Assembly (NCBI GenBank): GCA_016490725.1
Contig: JAEMHR010000035.1
Location: 124,001-188,000, forward strand
Source of the DNA: Amphichorda felina
Lineage: Eukaryota; Ascomycota; Sordariomycetes; Hypocreales; Bionectriaceae
Reading direction: 5' to 3'
DNA length: 64,000 nucleotides
A model generated the notes under the pieces. That model had not been told where the DNA came from, did not search any database, and worked only from the letters and a program-made list of their open reading frames with translations. The translations under genes and the position numbers were made by a program. This document shows, piece after piece, positions 8,145 to 20,151 of this stretch. Numbering within the stretch: position 1 is the stretch's first letter; each line of letters opens with the position of its first letter.

Positions 8145-11100
8145 ATGGCGACGCCTTCGTTGGCGGAGAAGCTGGACAAGATCAAGTCCCCTGGCCTCCA
8201 GAGCCAGCAGAGGGTAGGCCCGTGTCCCCCCTAGTGTCCACCCCAACCTGCTAACCCACCGCCTTAGAGTGCTGTCGTCCTGCAGTCCATCGAGTCGACC
8301 CTCAAGGACCAGAACACTGCGCCCACCCCGACCGGCTACTTTGCTGCCCTCCTCGCCCTCCTCCAGCAGGCCAATAGCAATGACCAGGTCAACACCGAGC
8401 TCGCGACGCCCGTCGTCTACCTCCTTGATGTTGTCACTCCCTTCGCTCCGCAGCCCCTGCTGCGCTCCAAGTTCACCCAGATCCTCGCCTTCCTGGCTCC
8501 CGTCCTCCTGATGCAGGACACCGAACCCATTCTCCTTAGGTCTTCCATCGGATGTCTCGAGTCGCTCCTGATTGCACAGGACTCGGCCTCGTGGGAGCTC
8601 TCCGTCTCCCAAATCAGTCCGCGACGAGCTGTTGCGGGACTGCTGAATCTCTCCCTAGACCACCGCCCCAAAGTCCGCAGACGTGCCCAGGATGCCATCA
8701 AGAAAGTCCTCCGCAACCCCCCGCCGAGCCCTTCGCTCGATCACCCGGCCGCAGACATGAGCGCCCAGACCGCCGCCAAGAATCTCGAGGACCTGGCCGC
8801 CAAATCAGCCCAGGCGCGGAAGGGAAAGAAGTCGGATACTCCCCACGAGCCCGCGCTGATACATGCGCTCCAGCTGGCCAAGACTGTGGCCGTTGCCAGC
8901 GGTGGATGGCCCAGCAAGAAGATTGAGTCCCTGTGCGAGATGCTGTTAGGCATTGCCAAGACCGGCAACGAATATATGACCATGGCCGTGTTTGAGATTT
9001 TCGAGGTCATCTTCGAGGGCATGACCGACGAGCTCTCCTCGGCTAAGCTCCCGCGCCTTATGGAGATCATCTCGGAGCTGCGGCCCGCCGCCAACGATAC
9101 CCAGCTCGTCCCCCCGTGGCTGGCAATCCTGTCGCGCGGATACGACGTCTCCGCCCAGATCGAGCCGGAAGACACGTTCCAGAACCTGCCCGACCTCTTC
9201 ACCATGGTTTCTCAGTTCCTAGCATCGCCCTCTGAGAACATTCGGATATCCGCCTCGGAGTGCCTCGTTTCCTTCATGGCCAACTGTATCCCCGAGCAGG
9301 TTATCCTCGAGCCTTCGATATACGATGAAAAGACCCTGGAGAAGATCGCCAAGGCGGCGGAGGCGCTGCTGACTGTCCAGTACCAGGCCGCCTGGCTGCA
9401 GACTTTCAACGTGCTAGGTGCCATGTTCGATGCGCTGAGGTGGCGAGCTAACCCCATTCTTCTCAATGTGACCAAGACAATTGGAGAGATCCGGGAGAAT
9501 GGTTCGTTCAGAAACAAGAAGGAGGCCGACGAGGTGATCGGAAAGGCCATCCGTGCCATGGGACCCGATGTCGTGCTGTCCGTGCTCCCTCTCAACATTG
9601 CCAAGCCTGTCAAGGGACAATCAGGAAAGGCCTGGATGTTCCCTATTCTGCGAGACTACGTCAGCAACACCAGGCTCAACCACTTCAAAACCGAGATGGT
9701 GCCTCTCAGCGAGCTCCTGTTCCAGAAGGTCCTTGACCATGGACAAGCCGAGAAGACCATGGAGGTCAAGATCTACGAGACGCTGGTGCACCAGGTCTGG
9801 TCGACTCTACCTGGCTACTGCGATCTGCCTCTGGATCTGCCCGAGGCATTCGACCAGGGCTTTGCGGAGATGCTGGCGAACCTGCTCTACAAGCAGCCGG
9901 ACCTGCGTCTGGATGTGTGCCGAGCCCTCAAGACCCTGATTGAATCCAACCAGGCTATTGCGGAAATCCCAGATGACGAGGAGGAGAACCTCATTCTTCA
10001 AAGCCGAATCACCCGAGCAGCCGCCCGGGAGAACCTCAAGCTGCTGGGTGGATTCTCTGGCAACATGCTGGCCGTGTTGTTCAACGTATACACCCAGACC
10101 CTGCCGCAGAGCCGCGGACCTATCCTGCAGACCATCAACGCTTTCTTGAGCATCACGCCTGACCAAGAGGTTGTGGACACGTTTAACCGCGTGAGCAAAA
10201 TGCTCGCCGACGAGCTGCAGAAGACCCCAGCCCAGGATGGAAAGGAGAAGACGCAAAAGTCCAAGGACCACATGCCCTCTACCGCCCAGACCCTCATGGA
10301 TCTCGTCATCACAATGTCGCTATACCTGCCGCGGGAAAGCTTCGGCGCCCTGTTCGAGATTGCCTCTGTGGTCATGTACAAGCAGGAGGAGCCGCAGCTG
10401 CAAAAGAAGGCATACAAGCTCATTCCCCGGTTGGTCGAGTCAGAATCTGGCAAGACTGCTCTGAAGGAGCGCAGTGTTGAGCTACAGAAACTCATCATCT
10501 CGAGTACCGAGAAGGTGTCATCGCCGGCACGACGAGACAGGCTCGCTGCCATCACAGCGCTTCTCCAGTTTGTCCCCGACGACTCTCTCCACTTCATCCC
10601 CTCAGTTCTCAGCGAGGTGGTCATCTGCTGCAAGGAGAATAATGAGCGCGCAAGGGAGACTGCGTACGAGCTTCTGGTGCAGATGGGCCACCGGATGATT
10701 TCAGCCAATGGTGCCACCATCGACAACAGCAAGGTCCCTCACATGCCTGCAGGCGCCCCGGCCGGTAAGGCCAACATTGAAGAATACTTCACCATGGTCA
10801 GCGCCGGTCTTGCCGGTAGCACGCCGCACATGATCTCGGCCTCCATCACTGCCATCAGCCGTCTCCTCTACGAGTTCCGCTCGTCGCTGAGCGAGCAGAC
10901 CCTGTCGGACCTGGTGCAGACCATGGATCTCTTCCTGACCTCGAACAACCGCGAGATTGTCAAGAGCTGCCTGGGCTTCGTCAAGATCTGCGTGATTAGC
11001 CTGCCCATCGAGCTTATGATGCCCCGCCTGTCCACGCTCGTCCCCAACCTTATCGTCTGGAGCCACGAGCACAAGGGTCACTTCAAGGCCAAGGTCAAGC

Positions 11101-11969
11101 ACATTCTCGAGCGCATGGTCCGCCGCTTCGGCTACGACCACATCTACCGCCACTGCCCCGACGAGGACAAGAAGCTGCTCGTCAACATCCGCAAAACCAA
11201 GGAGCGCGCCAAGAAGAAGAAGGACGCGGCCAAGGCCGGAAACGACGAGGATGCCGACAGCGGCGATGAGGAGGAGGGCAAGGGAGGCCGCCGGTTCGAG
11301 AACGAGTACGACCAGGCGCTCTACAGCAGCGACTCGGACGACGATGAGGGCTCCGACGACGACATGGACTCCCGCCCCGCTCCCCGGCAGGGCAAGAAGG
11401 CCCAGAAGGGCGGCAAGACGTACATCCTCGAGGACGACGACGAGCCGCTCGACCTTCTCGACAAGACGGCCCTGGCCAACATCTCGTCGACGCGCCCCGT
11501 CAAGATGCGCAAGCCCACCAAGACAAAGGCCAAGGTCGACCTCGACGGCAAGCTCATCCTCGGCGGCGACGACAAGGACGGTGACGCTATGGAGGTGGAC
11601 GGCGCCAACCCGGAGAGCTCGGGCGTGGGCGCCTACGTCGCGGCCCTCAAGGGCAAGGACGTGGCCAAGCGCGGCCGCGGCGGGCGCATCAAGTTCTCGA
11701 ACCGCCGCAGCAAGGACGACGACGACATGGATGAGATGGACGAGGGAGATGCCGCGGCCGTCAAGAGCAAGATCAGCCCCCGCGGTGGAGGCAAGTTCCG
11801 CGGTCGCGGAGGACCGGGAGGACGTGGAGGACGCGGCGGCGGTGGTGGTGGTGGCATGGGCCCGAGGAGCGGCAAGGGAGGCATCTCGGCCGGGAGGAGA
11901 GGACTGGGAGTCGAGAAGGGTAGAGGTCAGTCGATGGGTGGAGTCGGAAAGGGAAGCAAGAAGAGGTGA
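8145..11969 (+). CDS. RRP12: ribosomal RNA processing protein RRP12 (NUC173/HEAT-repeat)
   Basis: Two exons, 8145-8213 and 8268-11969, encode 1256 residues (yeast Rrp12 is 1228). The 54-bp intron runs from GTAGGC to TTAG, with a CTAAC branch point near 8251. Rrp12 is a HEAT-repeat nucleolar/nuclear protein of pre-40S and pre-60S particles needed for rRNA maturation and subunit export. Helical repeats run through most of the chain. The NUC173-like segment is at about residues 440-640 (ENLKLLGGFSGNMLAVLFN, then QTLPQSRGPIL). The C-terminal 250 residues are low-complexity: a basic KERAKKKKD stretch, acidic SDSDDDEGSDDD, and a final Gly/Arg-rich RGG-type tail (about 1185-1230) followed by a KGSKKR end. 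The start MATPSLAEKLDKIKSP lies just after a pyrimidine-rich leader. It is a housekeeping gene with no sign of disturbance. Confidence 0.93.
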
Positions 11970-14641
11970 AAAGGGCGTTTGTTGTGATATTTTTGAATCT
12001 CCGTGGTTGTTGTCGAATATGTCCCTTCATTTATCAGCACGTCGGAGGATGGTGAACTGGCCAGCATCCCCGGCAAAGATACCACCCCAGCCTACATAGC
12101 TGGGCTGTAGAGATGTCAGGTGAAGCGAGTAGCCGTATCAGTACACAATCACATAAACTTTTCTATATACCAGCGACTGCATTCTATGTTTTGTGACTCG
12201 CCGATGAAAGTCTTTAGGGCTGTGGTGATTGGGCTGGTCCCAAGTGCCCTTGACTACCTATATACTTGAAGGAATACTGATCGTAATCGTAGTGAGTAGA
12301 AGTAGCCGTCTGCTGCTATGCCCGGCCTTGAGAAATTCGCATCTTGAGACAGAGAGAAGTATGGTTCTAGAGTAATCAGTGGATGATGAGAGACATCACA
12401 TCACCCAAAGCTTCATGTCAAGGTCGCTCTAGCCCTCGGGTAAGTACTCAGCGGTGGTTAATTCGATAGTTGAATCGTCTAACATTCGCTCCAAACACTA
12501 GTAGGCAGTGGCCCTTCGATTCCCTAGGTTGGATAATCTTATTCTCCCCTTGGTTAACCACAAGCTTGGACAACAGAACCTCGTAGAGTAATCAGCGGGT
12601 CCACGAGTACGGGCCGGTCCTCGGAGAAGTAGTAGTGGGTATTGAGGTCCAACGCTGGGAGCTCAAACTCGACCTCTCTGCAAACCACCCTTTAAGGACA
12701 AGATTGGCTCGTGGATCCCGAGGGGAAGCCCATCAGTGAGTTGCATTCTGATCATCTTGACCGTGGGCCAGTACCTGTCGGGTTCCGAGTTCCGCGCCGC
12801 AATCGGGCTTCAACGGCTGTCGGACGCATCCCTGAGTGTGCTCCTGAATGTGGATGGTAATATAGGCATGGTAGACGAATTCCGATAAGATGCCCTATAT
12901 TAACTTCTTCTTCAGAAGGCAAGAGGCAGATAGTCTGTCCCGGAAACGGTGTCACTTTTTTTTTTAACACCTGGCGGGGAGACACGATGCCGGCAGTAAA
13001 GAAGAAATGCCGAAGGAGCCGCAAGAGTCTCCCAACTTAGCTAATAAAAGAATAAAAGGCCCCAAAGGACCCAACGTGTCAAAATGTCTCACTGGTGGAG
13101 AAGGGAGATGTCGATCATTGATGGACATGTTGATATTAAATGCACCGTCCTAGAGTGGCAGGCCAGATATTATGGCGGGTTTCAGTCTTCCGACAATGCC
13201 TCCTTGGTGTCCGTCGCAACAGTGGTGGTGTCGCTGGTGCGAGGGAAAAGGGAAGGGGAGTTGCCTGTCATGTATTACGAGATCAACCTGCGTGATGGGA
13301 AACTGGACAGATTGCGCGTCGTTTCAAAACCAACCAGCCACTGGTCTTCGGTTCAGGAGCTGCGAAATCATGTTGCGAGGCGCAGGCTGACGGATGGCGC
13401 TGGAGCAATATGTGGTCCAGATCAGCCGAAGAGGAAATTGGATCATGGATGAGGGCGAGCGAGCCACAATGCAGGGGGAAGACTTGGCGGCGAGCGACAG
13501 GCCGACCCCCTGCAATGGGCGACAAGCCGAAGGCGATGCCGTGTCGTGTCGTGTCGGTGGTGTGGTCAGTGTGGTCAGTGTGGTCAGTGTGGTCAGTGTG
13601 GCCAGTGGTGTCAGTGTGGTGTGCCAGGCATGTGCGCTGGGTGCACTGGGCCACTGGGCGCCTGTGAATCTGCGATCGCTGGTGCTTGCAGCCTGCTGGT
13701 GAAACCCATGTTACCCATCCAGTGGGTGAGAGTGGCAGCTTGGCAGCCGAGGGCCCAATATGAATCGCCCCCGACCGACCGACATCCCCAGGCTTTGCCA
13801 CTCATTCCCACTGTCCCAGGCTTCCCAAACCATGCTAGTGTCAGGGCCGCCTGGATCCAACCCCACTTGGAGCCAACCCGAGTGCTTGATCTTCAATCTG
13901 TCCCTGGCTCTCATTCCATGCTTTGCCCCGTGGCTTACAGAACTTGGCACGGCTTGGACCATGGCTGGCCTCTCCCTCTCCTTCCCGTCGTCGACTCGTC
14001 CCCTTCGTTGGTGGTGGGCCAAGAGGGGGGGATCGAACTGAATTGTGACGCAGACATTCAAAGACATGAAAACCATCGTGGTCTCTGGGGGGAGCGATGG
14101 CCCGGGCTATCTGGGGGCTTCGGGTCCTCGTGGAGGGTAACGGACTAGCCCAACAATCGAGTGCAACATGGTATCTATATCCTTCCCATATAGCACTTTT
14201 GGAAGGTAAGCGAGATGCGTTCTGCAGCACTTCGGTCCTTCGCCGCCAAGTGCCAATCCTCTCCCATCATGTCAGGTCGACCGTCAATCTTTATCCCTCT
14301 GGGCCCCTGGCCCCCCGAGTTCCGTCACTGAGCCGACTGCTGCCCCCAGAGTGCCCAAACGCCCCCCTGCGGGCCGCCGTTGACGTCTATTCATATTTCT
14401 GCACCAGAGCAATAATGCTGGTGGGCTCGTCCTCGCCTCGTCCCGCTCACTTCTCCGTCAACTCTTGACTTCTTGTTTGGCGTGACACTCTTCTTTTGCG
14501 CTTCGATGAGTCGTACATAGCCCTGCCTTTTCTTCGCAGCTCGGTCTGCTGTCACTCGTTTACTCCATCGTCGTCTTTACCAGCAAGCCGCTGCATTTCT
14601 TCTATACCCTCCCTCCCTCCTTACCCCCCGACGCGTAAGCC
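11970..14641. other. 2.7-kb intergenic region with a 9-bp minisatellite
   Basis: RRP12 3' flank followed by a long upstream region of the arylsulfotransferase-like gene. The only structure I see is the TGTGGTCAG tandem repeat at 13541-13614 and an 11-bp A/T homopolymer near 12955-12965. Open frames here are repeat-driven or overlapping. The last 200 bp (from about 14460) is pyrimidine-rich and is probably the leader of the gene at 14642. Confidence 0.5.
13541..13614. repeat. 9-bp minisatellite (TGTGGTCAG)n preceded by (GTGTC)n
   Basis: Four exact TGTGGTCAG units at 13561-13596 are followed by two degenerate units (TGTGGCCAG, TGGTGTCAG). Immediately upstream, 13541-13555 reads GTGTC three times. 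Because 9 is a multiple of 3 the array leaves long open frames on both strands, which explains repetitive hypothetical peptides (for example TDHTDH) in translation. Confidence 0.85.
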
Positions 14642-16510
14642 ATGATGGCCACTCCGCCGTGGCTCTCGGGCCTGAACGAGAAGGCTGGACGACGCCGACC
14701 CCCCTTCACTCGTCCTTGCTTGACTACTGTCGCCGGTCTCATCGCCGCCATTTTCCTCTTCTACACGCTGACCTTGATCTTCTTCGGCGATCTCAATGCC
14801 CCGTTCTCGAATTCTGACGACGGCTCGGAGGGCAGCCCAGTGCCCTCGCCCGAGGCCACAAAGGTCATGGGCGTCCGCCAGCCCGAGTCGAGCAACCGCC
14901 TCCACTGGGACGCCGCCTCTTACAATGCGGAGGACACGTTTGGCAGGCGCCCTCGCCAGGAATTCCACTCGACCAATCTCAAGACGCCGCTCTTCCAGGT
15001 CAACACTTTTACGCCCCGCGGCACCGAGGGCAGCCCTTACTTCTTCATGAGCCCTGGCATCAACGAACAGAAGGGCAACATCCAGATCTTCTCTCGCAAG
15101 GATCTGTCGCTCGTCTATGGCGCCCATGGCTACAGGGCCACCAACAACTTCCGCGTGCAAGAGTACAACGGCAAGCAGTATCTGACCTTCTGGGAGGGCA
15201 TCCCTGCTCCCGGCCACGGCCTCGGCACAGGCATCTTGCTGGACGAGAACTACAACATTGCCTACAACGTATCCATCAATTCCTTCAACTCAAGGGCCGA
15301 CTCCCACGAGTTCGAGCTCACCCACGACGGTGGGGCTATGTTCTCCGTCTACGAGACTCTCCGAGGCTACGATCTGACCCCTGTCGGCGGACCCGTGGAC
15401 GGCGTACTGCAGGACTCATGCTTTGAGGAGGTCGACATTGCGACCGGAGAGACAAGGTTTTCCTGGCGCGCCTCGGACTGGTTCTCTATCACCGAGACCA
15501 CAGTTGGCTACAACGACGACGAGGACTACGGCCACCCCACTCACGCCGATGGCTGGGACTTCTTCCACATCAACAGTCTGGAGAAGACCAAGGAGGGCAA
15601 CTACCTGGTTGTGGGCCGCCGCCTGAACCTCATCACCCTCATCAATGGCACCTCTGGGGAGCCCATCTGGCAGATCGGAGGAAAGAACAACCAGTACAAG
15701 GATCTTTCAGGCGGTATGGCCACCAACTTTGCCTACCAGCACCACGCCCGCTTCGACAACGACGCCCAGACCGAGATTGTCATGTTCGACAACGCCCAAC
15801 TGGCCGCCACCCAGCCCGTCCCCGGCTGCCAGGAGCAGTGCTCGCGTGGCCTGCATATTCGCATGAACCATCAGGAGAAGACGGCCGAGGTGGTCAACTC
15901 CTTCTGGCACCCGCAAAGCATCCAAGCTAGAGCTGAGGGTTCTGCTCAGAGGCAGCCCAACGGAAATCTGCTCGTCGGATGGGGCAAGGCCCCGGCCTTT
16001 ACTGAATACTCACAGGATGGCCAGGTGCTTCTGGACGTCCAGACTGGTCCCTGGAGCACCGCTGACCGTGGCGAGGCTCACGTCTACCGCATCTTTAGCG
16101 GTGACTGGAAGGGTAACCCCTCTTGGGATCCCGAGATTGCCCTGTTTGAGGGAGACATCTATGTTAGCTGGAATGGCGCGACGGAACAGAAGTACTGGGT
16201 ACTGGTAAGCATCGCCTGATAGTTGATCCCCCTGGACCAGTTGTGCTGACATGTGACGGCCTTGCAGTACACGGGTGATTCCAGGGACACTCTAGAGGCC
16301 CGGTACGTTGTGTACCGCGGCGGATTCGAGACAAGGCTCGTCCTCCCCAGGGATTCGCCACCCTTTGCCCGGGTTGCAGCACTTGACAAGGACGGCAAGC
16401 TGCTGGGCAGCACCGACCTTGTCGATATACAGAGCGGCCAACGCCTCAAGATGGGCGAAGACACGCCGCTCAAGATCAACTTCTCTTTGGATCCGGAAAC
16501 GCTTCGATGA
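14642..16510 (+). CDS. arylsulfotransferase (ASST)-like type II membrane protein
   Basis: Two exons, 14642-16204 and 16268-16510, encode 601 residues. The 63-bp intron starts GTAAGC, has a branch-like GCTGAC and ends TTGCAG; reading through would stop within four codons. A single hydrophobic segment at residues about 27-48 follows a basic N-terminus (GRRRPPF), so the protein is predicted to sit in a membrane with the large C-terminal part on the lumenal or outer side. That part has the beta-propeller-like pattern of the fungal Arylsulfotrans family: TFWEGIPAPGHGLGTG, ADSHEFELT, WDFFHINSL, YQHHARFDN, SRGLHIRMNH and HPQSIQARAEGSAQRQPNGNLLVGWG. Bacterial ASST transfers sulfate between phenolic compounds using a catalytic His; fungal members have no settled substrate, so activity is inferred only from family membership. 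Two adjacent in-frame ATGs (14642, 14645) exist. Confidence 0.85.
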
Positions 16511-17414
16511 TTGGAAGTTCGCTATCATTAACATTTCTTTGTATATACTGGGACGGCCTTGTTGATTGAGACGCGTGTAAAATTAGGGCAAGGCGTACAG
16601 GGAAGCCATTCGATAGGGGGTGCATATATGGGATACCTACGAGGCCGAGGCGGGTTGAGTCGGCCACTCTGCTACATACCCAAATCCAAATACCAGCATT
16701 CTATCCAGAGAATCTGCTACTACATATCTAATCAACCTTAAATCCTAGGTAGACTTACAGTTAATCCTACGGCAGACCACCCGTCTGCAACCCTAGGTAG
16801 GACAAAAGACGTCTGGTGACGCGGGACGTAGGTTGGCCTTTCCGGGTAAGGTAGATATCAGTCGCGAACTTTTGTGCTGAGCGTTCGTGTCATCTTCCCT
16901 TTGGAGCCCATCAGGTCACATGGCCAGTATCCTAAGTCTTGGAGATGTCGGGCCGCAGGCACCACAGGTGAGTGGGTGTAGGTAGACTGGCGAGGAGGAG
17001 TTGGGAGTTGGGACGTTCGTTGGGTGGAGTTCCCGTTGACGACGGTTGTGGAGCGCAAAGCCACCGCACAGAGGCTGCTTACGTAAATCATCCTATTGGG
17101 CAGCCGATTTTGTCAACGGTACAGATAAGGCAGCCATCGCCCCAGCTTCAGTCCATCTTCACCTTAAAAGGTACAGATACACCAACGGGGCGAGGCCTGC
17201 ATCCCTTGTCCGCCCGAGGTGCTGTGTCGAGCTGCTCCCCTCGAGCCTCTTTGCTACCCTGCGCTCTGATCTCTGTTCTCCCCCCGGTACTCGAGTGTGA
17301 ACCTACCGCGGTCTGAATGTCGCTTGGGCAGCAGGATCCTGATGCCTCATTTCCTGGATCCCGGAATACAGCTAACCCCATAATGACAACCTCTGCCTGA
17401 ACGTTGACTTCGCC
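16511..17414. other. intergenic region
   Basis: 3' flank of the arylsulfotransferase-like gene and promoter of the DUF2293 gene. It contains several CCTAGGTAG-like motifs (16745-16800), common in intergenic DNA of these fungi. No gene or RNA is supported. Confidence 0.5.
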
Positions 17415-20151
17415 ATGGCAAGGGAGAAGAAGAAAAAGAAGCACCTGCCGCACGCAGTGGCGGTTGGGCCCAAGGAGAGGCATCGGCGCATTCCCAAGTC
17501 GCAGTTCGACCCCAAGGCGCCCATGCCCACGGGCTTCGTGGCCAAGCCGACGGTGCCCAGGTCCAAGTCCAAGCACCACACGTACTTTGAGTTTGTCGAG
17601 AACACCAACAAGAAGAAGAAGCTAGATTTCCAGGTAGCTGCGGTGTCTTTTTTTTTGTCCCGTTCCCCGGCGTGTCTTGCGCGCTTCGGGACCTCCTGGG
17701 AACGCTCAACTCACTCTTGTCTCCCAGTTTACCACCAAGTCGACGCCACCTCCCGGATTCGAGTTCGTCCCAACGGGCAACCCCGCGCTGACGACAAAAT
17801 GCAAGGAGCTGTCGCGTGAGAAGGATGCTTTGATCTTCATAGTCTCGGCACGTCACGTCGCGCCCTGTTTCCATCCCCGCCGCTAACCTCTCTGCGCGTG
17901 GTCCAGAATACGAAGGAGGTCGATCCGAATCACCTGTCCCACCATGTCCACCGAACCGGCCACCACATCCGCGAAGTGATCGTCGAGGAGGCCAGGGCAA
18001 GTTTGGAGCATCTACCAGATGCCGCTGTGTCCAACGGCGAGGCCGAAGCTCTCCCCACGTCACAGACCGAGTACACGACCCAAGCCAACGCAGCTATCGT
18101 CGATCTATTCCCGCGTATCCCAAACACGGACCGCCAGTCCATCATTACACATGCGTTCAATTTGGTATGGAAGCTCTGGCTCCAAGCGTTGTGTCGTCGC
18201 ATGCAGCTGACTTGAGCATAGTCATCGATGAATCAACGTCCCAAACCGGTAGGCCTGTGTTTTGAAATGCCGCTGTCCCGACGGGTTCAGCTTGCTGTTG
18301 TTGCACATATCCGGCATGCCCACACAAGATATGATGAGCTTCTCAAGGAGACCTCCTGGCAGAATGCTCGGAAAGTGGTCGAGGCTCTGTGCCTGGACAT
18401 TCTCGTCAAGTGGCGAGGTGATGAAGAGACTGGACGCGACCAGCTGGATGAGATCCTGCGTGAGGTCGTCGTCATATCTGATTCGGACTCGGAGGAGTCT
18501 GATGAAGAAGACGGCGGAGTCCGAATCAGAGATGACGACGACGAGACCCTAGTTGCCTCGAATAATGAAATGGATGAGGACAGGCGTGTGGGACATGATC
18601 ATTCTGGTGACCAAGTGTTGCCAGGCCTGTCGCGAGACCAACGCCTTCCGGATCCGATTCAACTTCAAGCAAATGAGGGTCCTAGTCTGGTGAGGACTGT
18701 GAGAGGGCCTAGTCACATCCCTCAGCATCGCCCCGCGCCTAGGAAGGAGCAACGAGGCTTCAAAAGGTATCGTGCTTGGGAAGAAGCCATACAGCGCAAC
18801 CGTGAGGACGAACCACAGCCCATCGATCAAGGGATGGTTGGACCTGTGAGTCACGGGCCTCAACAGTACTTTGGCTCTACAGTACATGCGCCTGGCCCGA
18901 TGGCTGTGGATGGAGGCGCTGGATCCGTGCCAGACCCCAATGGGTTTGTACCTCGCCAGCCTCACGCTAAATCCCCTATTGTTCCCTTCCCCAACCCTCC
19001 AGCCCGGCCTTTGCACCAGGCTTCGTCCAGTATTCATGACCAGGCCCGGAAAACCCCTGGCCGCTCACGGCAGGTAACTCCTGTGGCGGATCGATTCCAG
19101 GACATGCTGGTCCGGTCCATTGAACCAACATCTCCCCAGGGGCCCATGCAGCCCTCGTTTGTTCGTGCTTTACCACCCCGACCCCCCATTTCACCAGGCC
19201 GCCATTCCGCGCCATTTCGTCCCGGATCTTCCTCTCCATTCCGAGAGACGCCATCGAGGGAGTGGCCTGCCTATGTTGATCGTCGTGTTGTTAGCGATCG
19301 GCCCGTGCCGGAGCCGCTGCCCCCGCCACTGCCGCTGGGGCATCCCGGTGATTCCCATGGGCACCAACCTGCTCCGCGGCGCTATGAGCCAAGACCCGGG
19401 TTTCATTCTCCTGTGTCTGCTCCTGAGCCTCGTCCGCAACCGCCCGGTGTTGCACCAGCTCCTGCTCGAAGGATTGCTGTGGGACTCGGTCGACCAGGCG
19501 ATCGTACCAACCCCATTCTTATGGAGGATCGTGGTGGGTTCTTTGAGAGAGTGCATGAGCCCCCTGAGGTCAACTATCCCCGTGCTTTTAATCCCGACAT
19601 GGGCTCTGCGCGCTGGCCGCCCCCGGCTGCCGGCAGGGCGCCAGAGCCACCACACAGAGTAGTATCGTGGGAGGAAGGGTCCAGGATACTGCAAGAGAGC
19701 CGGAATGACAGAGATGTCCAAGTCATTTCCATGCCAGGTCCTCGCGTCCTTCCTCCAGAAGCGCAACCCCTTCCCGCACGGGTGGATACGTATCCTCCTC
19801 CGCATTTCTACGACCCGCGGGCTCAAAGGGAGCCGCATGAGCTGGGCTACCATCGTGGTCAGGCCGTTGAGCCGTTGCCACCAAGGCGAGACCACATGGT
19901 CGGCCCGCCAGGCCCTCGTCAAGAAGCGTGAGTTTGATATGTCCCGCCCGCAAAGCTTAACAGCGGACAGTAGCCCCCCTGACATTGCCCTGTGTAGACT
20001 ACACGATCGTCAGCCACCCGGAGGCGTTCCTTATTATCAACAGCCGGTTCCTCCTCAGTATGCCGACCAGGCGCGATATCCTGGTCCCCACGGGCGACCG
20101 GAATTCGGTCACCGGCCGCGCAGCGGAGGCGACGTTATCGTTCTTGACTAG
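17415..20151 (+). CDS. DUF2293 domain protein with long proline-rich C-terminus
   Basis: Five exons: 17415-17633, 17728 to about 17847, 17907-18164, 18222-19927 and 19998-20151, giving about 818 residues. The N-terminus is very basic (MAREKKKKKH). The DUF2293 domain is at about residues 115-285; its hallmark segment is split by intron 3 and reads PLSRRVQLAVVAHIRHAHTRYDELLKET, then CLDILVKWRGDEE. An acidic stretch (SDSDSEESDEED) follows, then some 500 residues rich in Pro, Arg and His, and the conserved tail GGDVIVLD. The true C-terminus needs the last intron (GTGAGT to TGTGTAG); without it the protein stops at 19931. The exon 2 donor is unclear: GTCGCG at 17857 or a GC-type GCACGT at 17848 both keep frame. 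DUF2293 proteins are fungal and of unknown function; the basic head suggests a nuclear protein. Confidence 0.85.

Noticed and set aside
13283..13801. 172-codon minus-strand frame encoding repeated TDH residues
   Set aside because: Produced by the 9-bp minisatellite, whose length is a multiple of three.
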